9,350 nucleotides of DNA. Origin: Desulfobacula sp. Its GTDB lineage: Bacteria > Desulfobacterota > Desulfobacteria > Desulfobacterales > Desulfobacteraceae. The notes under the pieces were generated by a model, which was given only the letters and a program-made list of their open reading frames with translations, had not been told where the DNA came from and did not search any database. The stretch spans positions 1 through 9,350 of the forward strand of contig JABIYQ010000030.1 of the NCBI GenBank assembly GCA_018702715.1. Direction: 5' to 3'. How positions within the stretch are numbered: position 1 is the first letter of the stretch; each line of letters opens with the position of its first letter. The position numbers were made by a program, and so were the translations under genes. This document shows positions 1 through 6,916 of the stretch, in pieces.

Positions 1-581
1 AGCATTCCCCTTGACAAAGGCATGCCCTTATTTGCAATAAACAATTTTAACAAAACAATTTCCTGCTCTGTTAAAACAATTTCACCGGCAGCACACTGGG
101 CTTTAAAGGAAATAAAATCTATATGATTATCACCAAAGTCATAAGTGTTGCCATCAAACATTTTATGCCCAGGTTTTTTTTCTTTTTTATCTCTTTCATA
201 CCAGGTTTTTTTTTTAATCAGTCTTTCAACCCTTAACAAAAATTCTTCCAGATCAAAGGGTTTTGACAAATAATCATCCACACCATATTTAAGCCCCTTG
301 ATCTTGTCCTTTGTATCTCCCCTTGCAGAAAGGATAAGCACAGGGATTTTTTCATCTTCCTGTCTAATTGTTTTTAAGATGGAAAATCCATCTATCATAG
401 GCAGCATTATATCAAGAATAATCAAATCCGGTTTCCAGGACCGCCATTTTTCAAGTCCTTGTATTCCATCTATTGCAATTTTCACATCATACCCTTGAAT
501 AGACAAATTCAAACGAATTCCATCTGCTATGTGAACCTCATCTTCTATGACCAGAATACGCTTTTTTTCAACCGCTTCCAT
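1..581 (-). CDS. OmpR/PhoB-family response regulator (partial, 3' end beyond window)
   Basis: Cytoplasmic DNA-binding response regulator that would be phosphorylated by the kinase encoded just upstream. The 193 visible codons hold a receiver domain (about residues 8-120) with acidic residues E13/D14, phospho-acceptor D57 in the LIILDIMLP strand, S85 in LILSAR and K107 in YLSKPF. A Lys-rich linker follows, then the start of a winged-helix effector domain (LTEQEMVLLKLF, about 168-193). OmpR-type regulators are usually 220-240 residues, so roughly the last 30-45 are cut off by the window edge. The ATG at 581 has a GGGAG ribosome binding site about 8 bases upstream and overlaps the end of the kinase gene by 37 bp in another frame, typical of a co-transcribed pair. 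The linker is encoded by long A-runs, one of ten A (206-215). The regulon cannot be read from the sequence. Confidence 0.93.
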   Translation of the reverse strand, partial: MEAVEKKRILVIEDEVHIADGIRLNLSIQGYDVKIAIDGIQGLEKWRSWKPDLIILDIMLPMIDGFSILKTIRQEDEKIPVLILSARGDTKDKIKGLKYGVDDYLSKPFDLEEFLLRVERLIKKKTWYERDKKEKKPGHKMFDGNTYDFGDNHIDFISFKAQCAAGEIVLTEQEIVLLKLFIANKGMPLSRGM

Positions 582-1567
582 AAATTTTTCTCCCTGACAT
601 TGGCAATACTTGCCCTTGGAATACTAATCGTAAAAGTTGCGCCTTCCCCTTTTCCAGGACTTGTTACTGATACTTTCCATCCGTGGATATTGGCAATACT
701 GGAAACAAGGTACAACCCAAGACCGGATCCTGATACACTATTTCTTTGTTTGGGAACAGACTGATAAAATTTTCTAAAAATCCTTCTTGCTTCTTTTCTA
801 TTAACGCCGATTCCATTGTCTATAAACTCAATGGTCACTTTTTGTATAAAACTTTTAAATCGAATTGTGAGTTTTGGTGTATCACAATCATTATACTTAA
901 TGGCATTTGAAATTATGTTCATTAAAAGCATTTCAAATAAAAATAGATTCACTGGATAAACTGCCGGGCTGCTTAACTGATCTTCAATGCTGATATCCAG
1001 ATCTCGAAAAAGAGATTCATTCTTTTCACAAAAATCTTCAACCAGCTTGACCAGGCTGTCCTTTATAACTTCTGAACCAAAGTTTTGACTTTCAATCCTG
1101 GCAAGATCTAAGATACTGTTAATATTTTCAGTGAGCCGGTTAATATCTTCCAACATATTTTTACTGTATTTTTTTATATCCTTTTGTTCCATAGGATGCC
1201 TGATAAAGGTCTCAAGATAAATCCTTAGAGAGGTTACAGGAGTTTTTAATTCATGAGTGAAATTATAGATAAAATTATGCTGAAGCCTGAAGAGGTTAAC
1301 TGTCTTCTGGTAATAGATAAAAGCCAGTAAGATACCAATCAAAACCACAGCAATTAAAGCACTTAAAACCAATATAGTCATCCCCGTTTTTGAGGGAAAA
1401 ATCAATTGGGGATCAATATGAAACTTTAAAATAATCACTTCAAGGGCTGACGTAATTTCCATGTACCAGCTGACTGTCAGGACAAGGAATGTGGCCAAAG
1501 CAAAGATAGAACAGGTAAAAATAAAAACAGGGTGTAGATACCATCGGGAAGGGTTTAAAATTTGCAT
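545..1567 (-). CDS. Sensor histidine kinase, two-pass membrane protein
   Basis: Inner-membrane sensor kinase of 340 residues that would autophosphorylate on histidine and pass phosphate to the adjacent regulator. Two hydrophobic segments (about 11-34 and 62-86) flank a loop of only about 27 residues, so there is no sizeable extracytoplasmic sensor domain, and I see no clear HAMP or PAS domain. The dimerisation/phospho-acceptor helix carries H105 in FTHELKTP. The ATPase domain shows the N box (N217, N221 in MNIISNAIKYN), G1 box DNGIG (250-254), F box IFRKFYQ (263-269) and G2 box GSGLGL (280-285). All catalytic motifs are intact. The start codon overlaps the stop of an upstream micro-ORF (TAATG) and has no strong ribosome binding site of its own, suggesting translational coupling. 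The short loop suggests sensing within the membrane or through a partner protein; the signal is unknown. Confidence 0.95.
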   Translation of the reverse strand: MQILNPSRWYLHPVFIFTCSIFALATFLVLTVSWYMEITSALEVIILKFHIDPQLIFPSKTGMTILVLSALIAVVLIGILLAFIYYQKTVNLFRLQHNFIYNFTHELKTPVTSLRIYLETFIRHPMEQKDIKKYSKNMLEDINRLTENINSILDLARIESQNFGSEVIKDSLVKLVEDFCEKNESLFRDLDISIEDQLSSPAVYPVNLFLFEMLLMNIISNAIKYNDCDTPKLTIRFKSFIQKVTIEFIDNGIGVNRKEARRIFRKFYQSVPKQRNSVSGSGLGLYLVSSIANIHGWKVSVTSPGKGEGATFTISIPRASIANVREKNLWKRLKKSVFWS

Positions 1568-1629
1568 TATTTGCTGTCTTTATCTTTCAGAAGACTCATT
1601 TTTGTGGCATAGTCGTCCATGATTGACAT
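1567..1629 (-). CDS. Candidate 20-residue leader micro-ORF upstream of the kinase
   Basis: A small open frame of 20 codons plus stop begins MSIMDDYATK and ends KDKDSK. Its ATG is preceded by AAGGA with a 9-base gap, a good ribosome binding site, and an in-frame TAA lies four codons upstream, so it is not the tail of a longer gene. Its TAA overlaps the kinase ATG by one base (TAATG), the classic layout for termination-reinitiation. It is charged and hydrophilic with no membrane segment. It could be a coupling peptide that delivers ribosomes to the kinase start, a genuine small protein, or chance. No family is recognised. Confidence 0.4.
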   Translation of the reverse strand: MSIMDDYATKMSLLKDKDSK

Positions 1630-1661
1630 CTTTATTAATCCTTAAAAATGTTATCTTAGCT

Positions 1662-1709
1662 TTGCACTGCATCTTTAAATCACTTGCAGCTTAATCAGGA
1701 TCTTGCACT
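1662..1709. promoter_or_regulatory. Intergenic TTGCACT-type repeats between divergent operons
   Basis: The spacer between the kinase micro-ORF and the transporter operon contains TTGCACT at 1662-1668 and again at 1703-1709, with the related CACTTGCA at 1681-1688 between them. The two identical copies are 41 bp apart, close to four helical turns. OmpR-type regulators usually bind tandem direct repeats, so these could be regulator sites serving one or both divergent operons. The motifs are short and could be chance. No convincing Zur or Fur box and no clear -35/-10 pair was found here. Confidence 0.25.
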
Positions 1710-1802
1710 CATAAGAGATTATTCTTGGAAAGGTTTATATGTCAAGTATTAATTATAGTGGACACCAATGGCAAAGATGTAGTATCTCATAAAGGCAAAA
1801 AA

Positions 1803-2681
1803 ATGAAAATCCTGTTAAAACAACATATGATTTTAATGGTTGCCCTGGTATGGCTGCTGCCCTTAAACTGCTTTGCCAAGCCTCCCATTAATGCCCACGT
1901 TAGTATTCTGCCCCAGAAATATTTTGTAGAAAGAATCGGTGGCAACCTTGTAAAGGTTAATGTTTTGGTAAAACCCGGCAAAAGCCCTGCAACCTTTTCA
2001 CCTTCTCCTGACCAGATAAAAAAACTTGCCGCCTCTAAAGTTTATTTCAGGATTGGGGTGCCTTTTGAAAACAGCATTTTGGATAAAATTAAATCCATTG
2101 CCGACATACGGGTTATAGATACCCGTCAAGATATTGCATTAAGAATGATGGAAGGACACCATCATGATGAAAAAAATCATGATCAAAAGATTGGTAATGA
2201 CCCCCACATCTGGATGGACCCGTTGCTTGTAAAGACCCAGGCCCATACTATTTTTAAAACACTTTCTATCATTGACCCGGACAAAGAGGATACCTATAAA
2301 AAAAATTATCTATTGTTTGCAAAAGACCTTGATGCACTGGATCATCGATTGAAAACAACATTTAAAAATATCAAGGGGAAAAACCTGTTTGTATTCCATC
2401 CATCTTTCGGGTACTTTGCAGACGCCTACGGCTTAAAACAGATCGCAGTTGAATCCATGGGAAAAGCGCCAAAAGGAAAAGCACTTTCTTTTATTATCAA
2501 GTCAGCAAAAAAACAAAAGGCAAGGGTGATTTTTGCACAACCCCAATTTGACAGAAACACGGCGCAAAATATTGCATCTGCCATAAACGGGGTAGTGGTG
2601 TTCATAGATCCCCTTGCCTATGATTATATATCCAACATGGAAAAGATTGCTCACACCATTACCAGGACATTAAAAAAATAA
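1803..2681 (+). CDS. Periplasmic metal-binding protein of a zinc/manganese ABC importer (ZnuA-like)
   Basis: Substrate-binding protein of the cluster A-I (ZnuA/TroA) family, 292 residues, which would capture Zn2+ or Mn2+ in the periplasm and hand it to the permease encoded downstream. The ATG at 1803 is preferred over an upstream TTG at 1725 because AAAGG lies just upstream and the protein then opens with a Sec signal peptide (residues 1-25, likely cleavage after NCFA). Visible family features are the PGKSPATFSPSP loop (58-69), H135 in DPHIWMDP, H199 in VFHPSFGYF and D269 in FIDPLAYD. A short His-rich loop GHHHDEKNH (118-126) is typical of zinc members. At the position of the usual first ligand histidine (DPHxYxP) this protein has alanine (A63), so coordination may be altered or another residue such as E89 or the loop may help. 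The metal is not decided by sequence. Confidence 0.9.
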   Translation: MKILLKQHMILMVALVWLLPLNCFAKPPINAHVSILPQKYFVERIGGNLVKVNVLVKPGKSPATFSPSPDQIKKLAASKVYFRIGVPFENSILDKIKSIADIRVIDTRQDIALRMMEGHHHDEKNHDQKIGNDPHIWMDPLLVKTQAHTIFKTLSIIDPDKEDTYKKNYLLFAKDLDALDHRLKTTFKNIKGKNLFVFHPSFGYFADAYGLKQIAVESMGKAPKGKALSFIIKSAKKQKARVIFAQPQFDRNTAQNIASAINGVVVFIDPLAYDYISNMEKIAHTITRTLKK

Positions 2682-2699
2682 AGACCCGGGGTCTTTTTT
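2680..2699 (+). terminator. Intrinsic terminator-like hairpin between binding-protein and ATPase genes
   Basis: AAAGACC (2680-2686) pairs perfectly with GGTCTTT (2690-2696) around a 3-base CGG loop, and the T-run continues to 2699. The stem begins inside the binding-protein stop codon. It lies within the operon, so it probably acts as a partial terminator or a 3'-end stabiliser that lowers ATPase/permease mRNA relative to the binding protein. The A-run at 2672-2678 could also serve as a U-tract for antisense transcription. No good separate promoter is visible in 2700-2746. Confidence 0.6.
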
Positions 2700-2746
2700 C
2701 TGAATCAATTTTGGAAAGGGCAACAATATTCACTAAGGCTTAAATT

Positions 2747-3514
2747 ATGCAAAAACAAAATGGAAATGATTATAAAATCAAATTAAACAACATCTTTTTT
2801 GCTTATAGAAACCGCAATGTTCTGGAGAATGTTAACCTTTTAATTGAAAAAGGAGAATTTGCAAGTATTGTAGGCCCAAATGGCGGCGGAAAAACCACTC
2901 TTATCAAGTTGATCCTTGGATTGATTAAGCCTGATAAGGGAAGTATTCAAGTATTTGGAAAATCGCCGAAAAAAGCTCGACAGCAGATAGGATATATGCC
3001 CCAGTATGCCCATCTGGATATGGATTTCCCGGCCAGTGTCATGGATGTGGTTTTAATGGGAAGACTCAAAAATTCAAACCTCTGGTTTTCAAAAAAAGAT
3101 AGGCTTGAGGCACTAAATGCCATTGATGAACTGGGGATGATCACCTACGCCAAAACAGGGTTTAACAAACTTTCCGGTGGACAAAAACAACGGGTTCTAA
3201 TTGCCCGTGCTCTGTGCAACAGCCCGGACATCCTGTTGCTGGATGAACCCACTGCCAATGTGGATCATCAGACAGAAGAAAATTTATTTTCAACTTTAAA
3301 AAATCTAAACTCAAAAATGACCATCCTCCTTGTATCCCACGATCTGGGTTTTGTTTCAAAATATGTAAAAAGCGTTATTTGTGTAAACCGCCAGGTAGTC
3401 ATCCACCCTACAACTCTCATGAACGGTGCTATAATAAAGGATATTTATAATGGAGATTTAAAAATGGTACGGCATGATCACAGGTGCAGTAAAGAAGGGC
3501 ATAACCATGGTTGA
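2747..3514 (+). CDS. ATP-binding protein of the metal ABC importer (ZnuC-like)
   Basis: Cytoplasmic ABC ATPase of 255 residues that would power metal uptake by the permease encoded next. Motifs in order: aromatic Y20 ahead of Walker A, Walker A GPNGGGKTT (43-51), Q-loop Q86 in YMPQYA, signature LSGGQ (142-146), Walker B ILLLDEP (162-168), D-loop ANVD (170-173) and H-loop H198 in LLVSHDL. All are intact, and length matches the ZnuC/MntB family. AAGG lies about 8 bases before the ATG. The protein ends in a His/Cys-rich tail, HDHRCSKEGHNHG (243-255), which could bind metal on the cytoplasmic side and sense or buffer it. The gene overlaps the permease start by 8 bp (ATGGTTGA), indicating tight co-translation. 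The 65-bp gap to the binding-protein gene contains a terminator-like hairpin. Confidence 0.95.
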   Translation: MQKQNGNDYKIKLNNIFFAYRNRNVLENVNLLIEKGEFASIVGPNGGGKTTLIKLILGLIKPDKGSIQVFGKSPKKARQQIGYMPQYAHLDMDFPASVMDVVLMGRLKNSNLWFSKKDRLEALNAIDELGMITYAKTGFNKLSGGQKQRVLIARALCNSPDILLLDEPTANVDHQTEENLFSTLKNLNSKMTILLVSHDLGFVSKYVKSVICVNRQVVIHPTTLMNGAIIKDIYNGDLKMVRHDHRCSKEGHNHG

Positions 3515-4349
3515 TGTGTTTTACGCAGTCTTTGATCCAGACAACAAGTTTTTGAAATATGCATTTATAATGGGCAGTCTTGCTTCCATTTGTTTTGGGA
3601 TCATTGGAACATTTGTCACCACAAAAAGAATCGGATACCTTGCAGGAGCAATTTCCCATTGTGTCTTCGGCGGCATTGGACTTGCAATTTTTCTCCAGGT
3701 AAATATGGGCCTTGCATGGTTTGATCCCATGTTAGGGGCAGTGCTTGCTGCAATCATTGCAGCCGTAACTATGGGACTTGTCAGCCTTCATGCAAAGGAG
3801 AGGGAAGACTCCATTATTGGAACGCTCTGGGCCGTTGGCATGGCATCGGGAATTTTGCTTATTGACAAAACACCCGGTTATTTCAACCTTGCATCCTATT
3901 TGTTTGGCGATATCCTGTTGATTTCAAGCAAAGATCTTTTATATGTTGCATGCCTGGATACCCTGGTTCTTTGTTCCTCCATTATCTTTTTCAACCGGTT
4001 TTTCGGTGTGTGTTTTGACAGTGAATTCACTCTATTAAGAGGGATAAATACCAGTTTTTTCTATCTTTTTCTCCTCGTCTTAACTGCCTTGACCATAGTG
4101 TTATTGGTTAGGATCGTTGGGATTGTGCTTGTGATCGCTCTTTTGACCATCCCACCGGCCATTGCCTCCTTTTATGCAAAAAGGCTATGGCAGATGATGC
4201 TGTATTCTTGTTTATTATGCCTTTTTTTTACATGGACAGGTCTTGGGGTAAGTTATTCATTCAGCCTTTCAAGCGGACCCACCATCATTGTATTAAGCGG
4301 ATCAGTCTACCTGATTCTTCTAATCATTCATAAGTTTATAAGACCCTGA
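3507..4349 (+). CDS. Membrane permease of the metal ABC importer (ABC-3 family, ZnuB-like)
   Basis: Integral membrane subunit of 280 residues in the ABC-3 family, forming the channel for Zn2+/Mn2+ with the neighbouring ATPase. About seven to nine hydrophobic segments are visible, roughly 17-37, 46-65, 74-95, 104-120, 142-162, 183-202, 203-220, 229-247 and 258-277. Family signatures are SHCVFGGIGLA (50-60), YLFGDILL (131-138, the probable ATPase-coupling region) and ALLTIPPAIA (211-220). I chose the ATG at 3507 because GAAGGG sits 7 bases upstream and it gives the usual 8-bp overlap with the ATPase stop; an in-frame ATG at 3474 lacks a ribosome binding site and would add 11 polar residues. It is the last gene of the operon, and no strong intrinsic terminator follows directly. 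Confidence 0.94.
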   Translation: MVDVFYAVFDPDNKFLKYAFIMGSLASICFGIIGTFVTTKRIGYLAGAISHCVFGGIGLAIFLQVNMGLAWFDPMLGAVLAAIIAAVTMGLVSLHAKEREDSIIGTLWAVGMASGILLIDKTPGYFNLASYLFGDILLISSKDLLYVACLDTLVLCSSIIFFNRFFGVCFDSEFTLLRGINTSFFYLFLLVLTALTIVLLVRIVGIVLVIALLTIPPAIASFYAKRLWQMMLYSCLLCLFFTWTGLGVSYSFSLSSGPTIIVLSGSVYLILLIIHKFIRP

Positions 4350-4374
4350 TCACTCTTTCCAAAATCCTGCGAAA

Positions 4375-4403
4375 AATTAAAATCACAAGACTATTTTTTA
4401 ATT
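4375..4403. repeat. AT-only inverted repeat behind the transporter operon
   Basis: AATTAAAA (4375-4382) and TTTTAATT (4396-4403) form a perfect 8-bp inverted repeat with a 13-base loop. With no G or C in the stem it is too weak to be a convincing terminator. Its right arm overlaps the outer arm of the larger hairpin at 4402-4456. Confidence 0.25.
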
Positions 4404-4456
4404 GAACCATGAATATTTTGTGAGCTTTAAAAATGCTTACAAATTTTCAGGTTCAA
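4402..4456. repeat. Long imperfect hairpin between convergent genes
   Basis: TTGAACC (4402-4408) pairs with GGTTCAA (4450-4456). Inside them, the stretch ending TTTGTGAGC (4417-4425) pairs with GCTTACAAA (4435-4443) with one G-T wobble, leaving a 9-base AT loop (4426-4434); the middle pairs with a few mismatches or bulges. The stem totals roughly 20 pairs. It sits between the 3' ends of the permease and cyclase genes, so it could cap both transcripts. Neither strand has a U-run right after it, so it is not a textbook terminator; a REP-like or miniature mobile repeat is another option. The rest of this 183-bp gap shows nothing recognisable. Confidence 0.45.
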
Positions 4457-4532
4457 GTATTTGAGAAAACAACCGATGTTTACTAACGAATGAAAATTTT
4501 TAATGAAGATCGATTTTACAATAACTTTGTAC

Positions 4533-6791
4533 TTATTTGGATGCCATCTTAAATGAGCCGTTCCAATTTTTAGACGGCGGCGAAGACTTGTATTCCAGAC
4601 AACGTTTGAGCATGGTCATACTGGGTTTATCATCAGGAAATAGGGATTGCGCCTTTTTAAACAAATCTATGGCTTTATCCCAGTTTTGTTTCCGATACGC
4701 ATCTAAGGCATCCTTATAATAATTAACCATGGTTTTTGTATCATCACCAATATCATTGGTAAATCCCATGATTTCATATATATCTACAGGCTCTTTTTTC
4801 CCCATCAACACCACTGAGTCAAGTTCTCTGCCAAAGATAGAACCTGCTGCTGCCGGAGAATATGTATCTTTACTCGCCAGAGAATAACATCCATATACCT
4901 TGTTGACACCTTCAAGACGGGCGGCGATATTAACTGTATCTCCCATCATGGTATAATCCATGCGATTTTGCGATCCCATATTGCCTACGACTGCAGTCCC
5001 GGTGTCCATACCTATTCTCATGTGCAACTCAGGTTTACCCTCTTTTTTCCATTTATACCTGAGTTCAGATAATCGCTGTTGCATTTTTAAACTGACTGTA
5101 CATGCTATTTCTTCCTGGTTTACCAATTCACCGGGAGCACCAAAAAAGGCGATTATGGCATCTCCTTCAAATTTGTCCACCGTGCCCTTATACTCCAGAA
5201 TAATATCCGTCATTTGTGTTAAGAATTCATTAAGCAATGCAACGAGTTCATCCGGTTCTAATGTTTCGCTTATACTGGTAAAAGATTCGACATCGGAAAA
5301 AAAGGCGGTTATCTTTCTTTTTTCACCTCCCAAAACTAAAGTCTCAGGGTTATCCATCAATTGTTTTACAACAGCCGGAGCTAAATAAGTTGAAAATGCA
5401 TTTTTAATAAACCGCTTCTGACTGGACTCAATCAAAAAAGTATAAGCGGTCATGGTTGAATATATGATTAGAATGACTGCAAGAGGGTAAACCAGATTTA
5501 AAATCCAACCGTGGACGGAAAAAATATATTGGCAAAAAAAGATATAACCAATAAAGGGGAAAATAGCCAGACAGGCCCCACTAAAAGCGCCGAGTTTTGG
5601 TAAAATAATACCGATGCCCAGGCCAAAAACAATCATGGTTAAAACAGTTAAGATATCCATCCATTCGGGTTTATATAAATAATCTTGGTTCAATACCATG
5701 TCAATAATGTTTGCATGGAATTCAGGCCCGGGATAAACAGATTCAAAAGGCGTACTGATTACATCAAATATACCGGATGCAGTTGCCCCCAGAATAATAA
5801 TTTTGTCTTTTATGGCATCCGCGCTGATATTATCATTTAATATATCCGTAACGCTCAGATGGGGGAATGCTTTTTCTCCACCCCTGTAATTAATGTAAAG
5901 CCGTCCTTTCTCGTCAGTGGGAAAATTAATATTATCACCCAGACTAAAGGATTTAACGCCGAAATCGCCAATATGTCCCTGGGGTTCTTTTTCTAAAAAT
6001 GCACTTAATATTTTTATGGATAAAGGGGCATAAAGATCGTCACGAAATTTTACCAGGGAGGGTATGGTTCTGACAATACCATCTGGATCTGGAATGCTGT
6101 TAAAAAAACCTGAATAAGGTGAACTTAAAGATATCCGGCGAATATTGGTTTGAGTGGCAAAGGCTTCTATAAATGGGAATTCCATCGCTTTTACACTGTC
6201 ATATTTGATGGTTTTATAGGTTGCCGGGATGGCAAGTTCCTGGAGAAGGTCCAATTGTTTTTCAGTAAGGTGACGGGCCTGTTCATCTTCCATCTGGAGA
6301 AAAAAACCTAATACAATTTTAGATTTTGATTGTTGTATCGCCTGTGCCAATAGGTAATCATTATCTGTTTTGAATTTCAATTCGTCCAAAAAGTTGTAAA
6401 CATAATTGTTTTGAATGTTTTTACCGGTCAGAACTTTTTCAATCTGACTGATATACTTTGAAAGGCTTTGGGTATCCGGTTCTGAAAAAACAAGCTCAAA
6501 AGCAATGACCGCAGCCCCGGCCTCTGATAATTTGTTTACAACCTTTGCTAATTTAGACCTCGGCCACATCCATTTGCCTTCCTGCGTCAGACTTTTCTCA
6601 TCAATCACTGCCAGGGCTATGTTGCTGCCTGGATCTATATTTCCCCGTGCCCGGAACCGCAAATCAATTGTTTTTAATTCCATATGCTCGAAAAAAGAAA
6701 AATTCTGGAACATGAACAGAATGCATAAAAAAACAACAATACAGGAAATGCCCAAAGGTCGGGTGAAAATTTTTTTTATTTTAAACGCCAT
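4533..6791 (-). CDS. CHASE2-domain class III adenylate cyclase with TPR-like tail
   Basis: Membrane-bound cyclase of 752 residues expected to make cAMP from ATP. Order: N-terminal membrane anchor (about 13-32); CHASE2 extracytoplasmic sensor domain (about 35-375), with LKTIDLRFRARG, VIDEKSL and the family's KDKIIILGATA and PGPEFHANIID stretches; three membrane segments (about 379-397, 403-424, 430-453); linker; catalytic domain (about 490-665); TPR-like tail (about 686-732, including WDKAIDLFKKAQSLFPDD). Metal-binding aspartates are D500 (FFSDVESFT) and D544 (KFEGDAIIAFFG). K540 is the adenine-selecting lysine, and N621 and R625 in GDTVNIAARLE are the transition-state residues. The partner of K540, usually Asp, aligns with T614, as in class IIIb cyclases, a group known for bicarbonate sensitivity. 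All catalytic residues are present, so it should be active. GGAG lies about 8 bases before the ATG. It is divergent from two FecR-domain genes. Confidence 0.93.
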   Translation of the reverse strand: MAFKIKKIFTRPLGISCIVVFLCILFMFQNFSFFEHMELKTIDLRFRARGNIDPGSNIALAVIDEKSLTQEGKWMWPRSKLAKVVNKLSEAGAAVIAFELVFSEPDTQSLSKYISQIEKVLTGKNIQNNYVYNFLDELKFKTDNDYLLAQAIQQSKSKIVLGFFLQMEDEQARHLTEKQLDLLQELAIPATYKTIKYDSVKAMEFPFIEAFATQTNIRRISLSSPYSGFFNSIPDPDGIVRTIPSLVKFRDDLYAPLSIKILSAFLEKEPQGHIGDFGVKSFSLGDNINFPTDEKGRLYINYRGGEKAFPHLSVTDILNDNISADAIKDKIIILGATASGIFDVISTPFESVYPGPEFHANIIDMVLNQDYLYKPEWMDILTVLTMIVFGLGIGIILPKLGAFSGACLAIFPFIGYIFFCQYIFSVHGWILNLVYPLAVILIIYSTMTAYTFLIESSQKRFIKNAFSTYLAPAVVKQLMDNPETLVLGGEKRKITAFFSDVESFTSISETLEPDELVALLNEFLTQMTDIILEYKGTVDKFEGDAIIAFFGAPGELVNQEEIACTVSLKMQQRLSELRYKWKKEGKPELHMRIGMDTGTAVVGNMGSQNRMDYTMMGDTVNIAARLEGVNKVYGCYSLASKDTYSPAAAGSIFGRELDSVVLMGKKEPVDIYEIMGFTNDIGDDTKTMVNYYKDALDAYRKQNWDKAIDLFKKAQSLFPDDKPSMTMLKRCLEYKSSPPSKNWNGSFKMASK

Positions 6792-6813
6792 GAACTATTC
6801 TCCGGAAAATTAA

Positions 6814-6836
6814 ATTATCAAATTGACGATGATAAT
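6814..6836 (-). repeat. Inverted repeat in the cyclase 5' leader
   Basis: ATTATCA (6814-6820) and TGATAAT (6830-6836) are perfect 7-bp inverted arms with a 9-base spacer, 23-45 bp ahead of the cyclase ATG. This could be an operator for the cyclase promoter or a weak mRNA hairpin upstream of the ribosome binding site. The stem is AT-rich and the region has many A/T repeats, so chance is plausible. Confidence 0.25.
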
Positions 6837-6876
6837 AATTATTTGTGTCATGCAATTTCTCTAAATTTCCTATAGT

Positions 6877-6916
6877 GAAGAACCTTTGAGAAGTCAATGA
6901 ATAGATTTGGTTCTTC
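6877..6916. promoter_or_regulatory. Inverted-repeat operator candidate abutting the first FecR promoter
   Basis: GAAGAACC (6877-6884) and GGTTCTTC (6909-6916) are perfect 8-bp inverted arms. They are 32 bp apart centre to centre, about three helical turns, and the right arm ends at the base before the -35 box TTGACA. The position suits an activator or a looping repressor, and it also lies in the leader of the divergent cyclase gene. The second FecR promoter has only a degenerate right arm (GGTTTTTC) and no left arm. Confidence 0.4.

Noticed and set aside
298..764. Plus-strand frames opposite the response regulator and kinase
   Set aside because: The minus-strand genes carry intact catalytic motifs throughout; these frames are shadows.
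1725..1802. Upstream TTG start adding 26 residues to the metal-binding protein
   Set aside because: It buries the signal peptide behind a polar extension; the ATG at 1803 has a good ribosome binding site and opens directly with a Sec signal.
1630..1802. Zur/Fur operator or metal riboswitch upstream of the transporter operon
   Set aside because: No palindrome resembling a Zur or Fur box and no structured leader could be recognised by eye.
3474..3506. Upstream ATG for the permease
   Set aside because: No ribosome binding site, 41-bp overlap with the ATPase gene and a non-family extension; the ATG at 3507 has GAAGGG at 7 bases.
4960..5388. Open frame antisense to the cyclase catalytic domain
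   Set aside because: It lies wholly opposite well-conserved cyclase motifs; composition and lack of a start signal mark it as a shadow.
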